DNA of 64,000 bases from the NCBI GenBank assembly GCA_900473685.1, contig UCNE01000007.1:1-64000 (forward strand), read 5' to 3'. Position numbers and translations under genes: made by a program. This DNA is from Hyphomicrobiales bacterium (GTDB lineage Bacteria > Pseudomonadota > Alphaproteobacteria > Rhizobiales > Rhizobiaceae). Each line of letters starts with the position of its first letter. Position 1 is the first letter of the stretch. Shown in pieces: positions 63,794 to 64,000 of this stretch. The notes under the pieces were generated by a model that saw only the letters and a list, made by a program, of their open reading frames with translations, made no database searches and was not told the origin of the DNA.

Positions 63794-64000
63794 TTACTTG
63801 TTGGCCATCAGCCACATCTTGCCGGCCATCGTGATGCCGCGCGGATCGACGGCGACGTCATGGTCGAGATGGCTACGCTCGAGAAAGCCGAGTTCCTCGA
63901 GTTCGTTGAGGGTCGTCGTCGTCATGAAGCGGATCTTCTGCGGACGCTCCTTGAACCGGTCGGTCTTTGCATAAGTGACCGTTGCATTCTCATGCGTCCA
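63794..64000 (-). CDS. Unrecognised protein, C-terminal 68 residues
   Basis: The open frame enters from the right edge and ends with TAA at 63796-63794. The visible part contains VTYAKTDRFKERPQKIRFMT, then TTTLNELEELGFLERSHLDH and DVAVDPRGITMAGKMWLMANK. The LNELEELGFLERSHL segment resembles a winged-helix recognition part, but with no more of the protein I cannot name it. Codon use matches its neighbours. Confidence 0.6.
   Translation of the reverse strand, partial: WTHENATVTYAKTDRFKERPQKIRFMTTTTLNELEELGFLERSHLDHDVAVDPRGITMAGKMWLMANK

Noticed and set aside
63609-63974. A 121-codon plus-strand frame near the right edge
   Set aside because: It crosses the terminator hairpin and mirrors the minus-strand coding end; it has no ribosome site or recognisable content.

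Overview
The window looks like chromosome or chromid DNA of an alphaproteobacterium, most probably of the Rhizobiaceae (Rhizobium/Agrobacterium group). It is GC-rich, has tightly packed operons with ATGA-type overlaps, and carries the GlxBCD/GlnT set, a two-step (HutF/HutG) histidine pathway and rhizobial-type polysaccharide genes. I see no rRNA, tRNA, insertion sequence, prophage or CRISPR array.

1-12.2 kb, methylated-amine and C1 region. A minus-strand operon (XRE-cupin regulator, glxB, glxC, glxD, glnT, then purU) faces, across a short divergent promoter region beside a GlxA/AraC-type regulator, a plus-strand four-subunit sarcosine-oxidase-type operon. Together these are the three enzymes of the N-methylglutamate route: gamma-glutamylmethylamide synthetase, N-methylglutamate synthase and N-methylglutamate dehydrogenase. 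PurU would dispose of the formyl-folate. A small lysine-rich protein gene with its own terminator closes the region.

12.2-28.4 kb, histidine region. hutF-hutC and hutI-hutH-hutG-hutU-hutD form a complete five-step pathway with a palindromic HutC-type operator in the divergent promoter. Beside it is a minus-strand operon for a polar amino-acid ABC transporter, a HutH paralogue, a monomeric sarcosine/N-methyltryptophan-oxidase-like flavoenzyme and an arginase-family protein. It diverges from a second HutC-type regulator. The HutH paralogue lacks the Ala-Ser-Gly triad that forms the MIO cofactor and also the catalytic Tyr, so this operon probably does not simply duplicate histidine degradation.

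28.4-39.5 kb, mixed accessory functions. A TetR regulator with two palindromic operators stands divergent from an RND adaptor and pump pair. Then come a soluble PAS-PAS chemoreceptor with a C-terminal CheR-type pentapeptide, an intergenic region rich in inverted repeats, a cytoplasmic family-20 hexosaminidase with a GNAT gene upstream, and a small membrane protein preceded by a perfect CtrA-type box.

39.8-60.1 kb, polysaccharide cluster. It holds asparagine-synthase-type amidotransferase, ACP, AMP-forming acyl ligase, divergent NadE-like enzyme, two paralogous GNAT-fold proteins, a short PrmC-like methyltransferase, flippase, kinase-less Wzc-like chain-length protein, O-antigen ligase/polymerase, polysaccharide deacetylase, GT4, a fused GT4-GT2 protein, a methyltransferase and a secreted clan GH-A hydrolase. 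The gene set resembles the polysaccharide part of exosortase-A loci, but no exosortase is present. It is the best candidate here for an undescribed system: a polymer with an ACP-activated, possibly amidated, acyl decoration.

60.1-64 kb, housekeeping: an ABC-F ATPase, peptidase T, a small zinc-ribbon protein and the 3' end of an unrecognised minus-strand gene.
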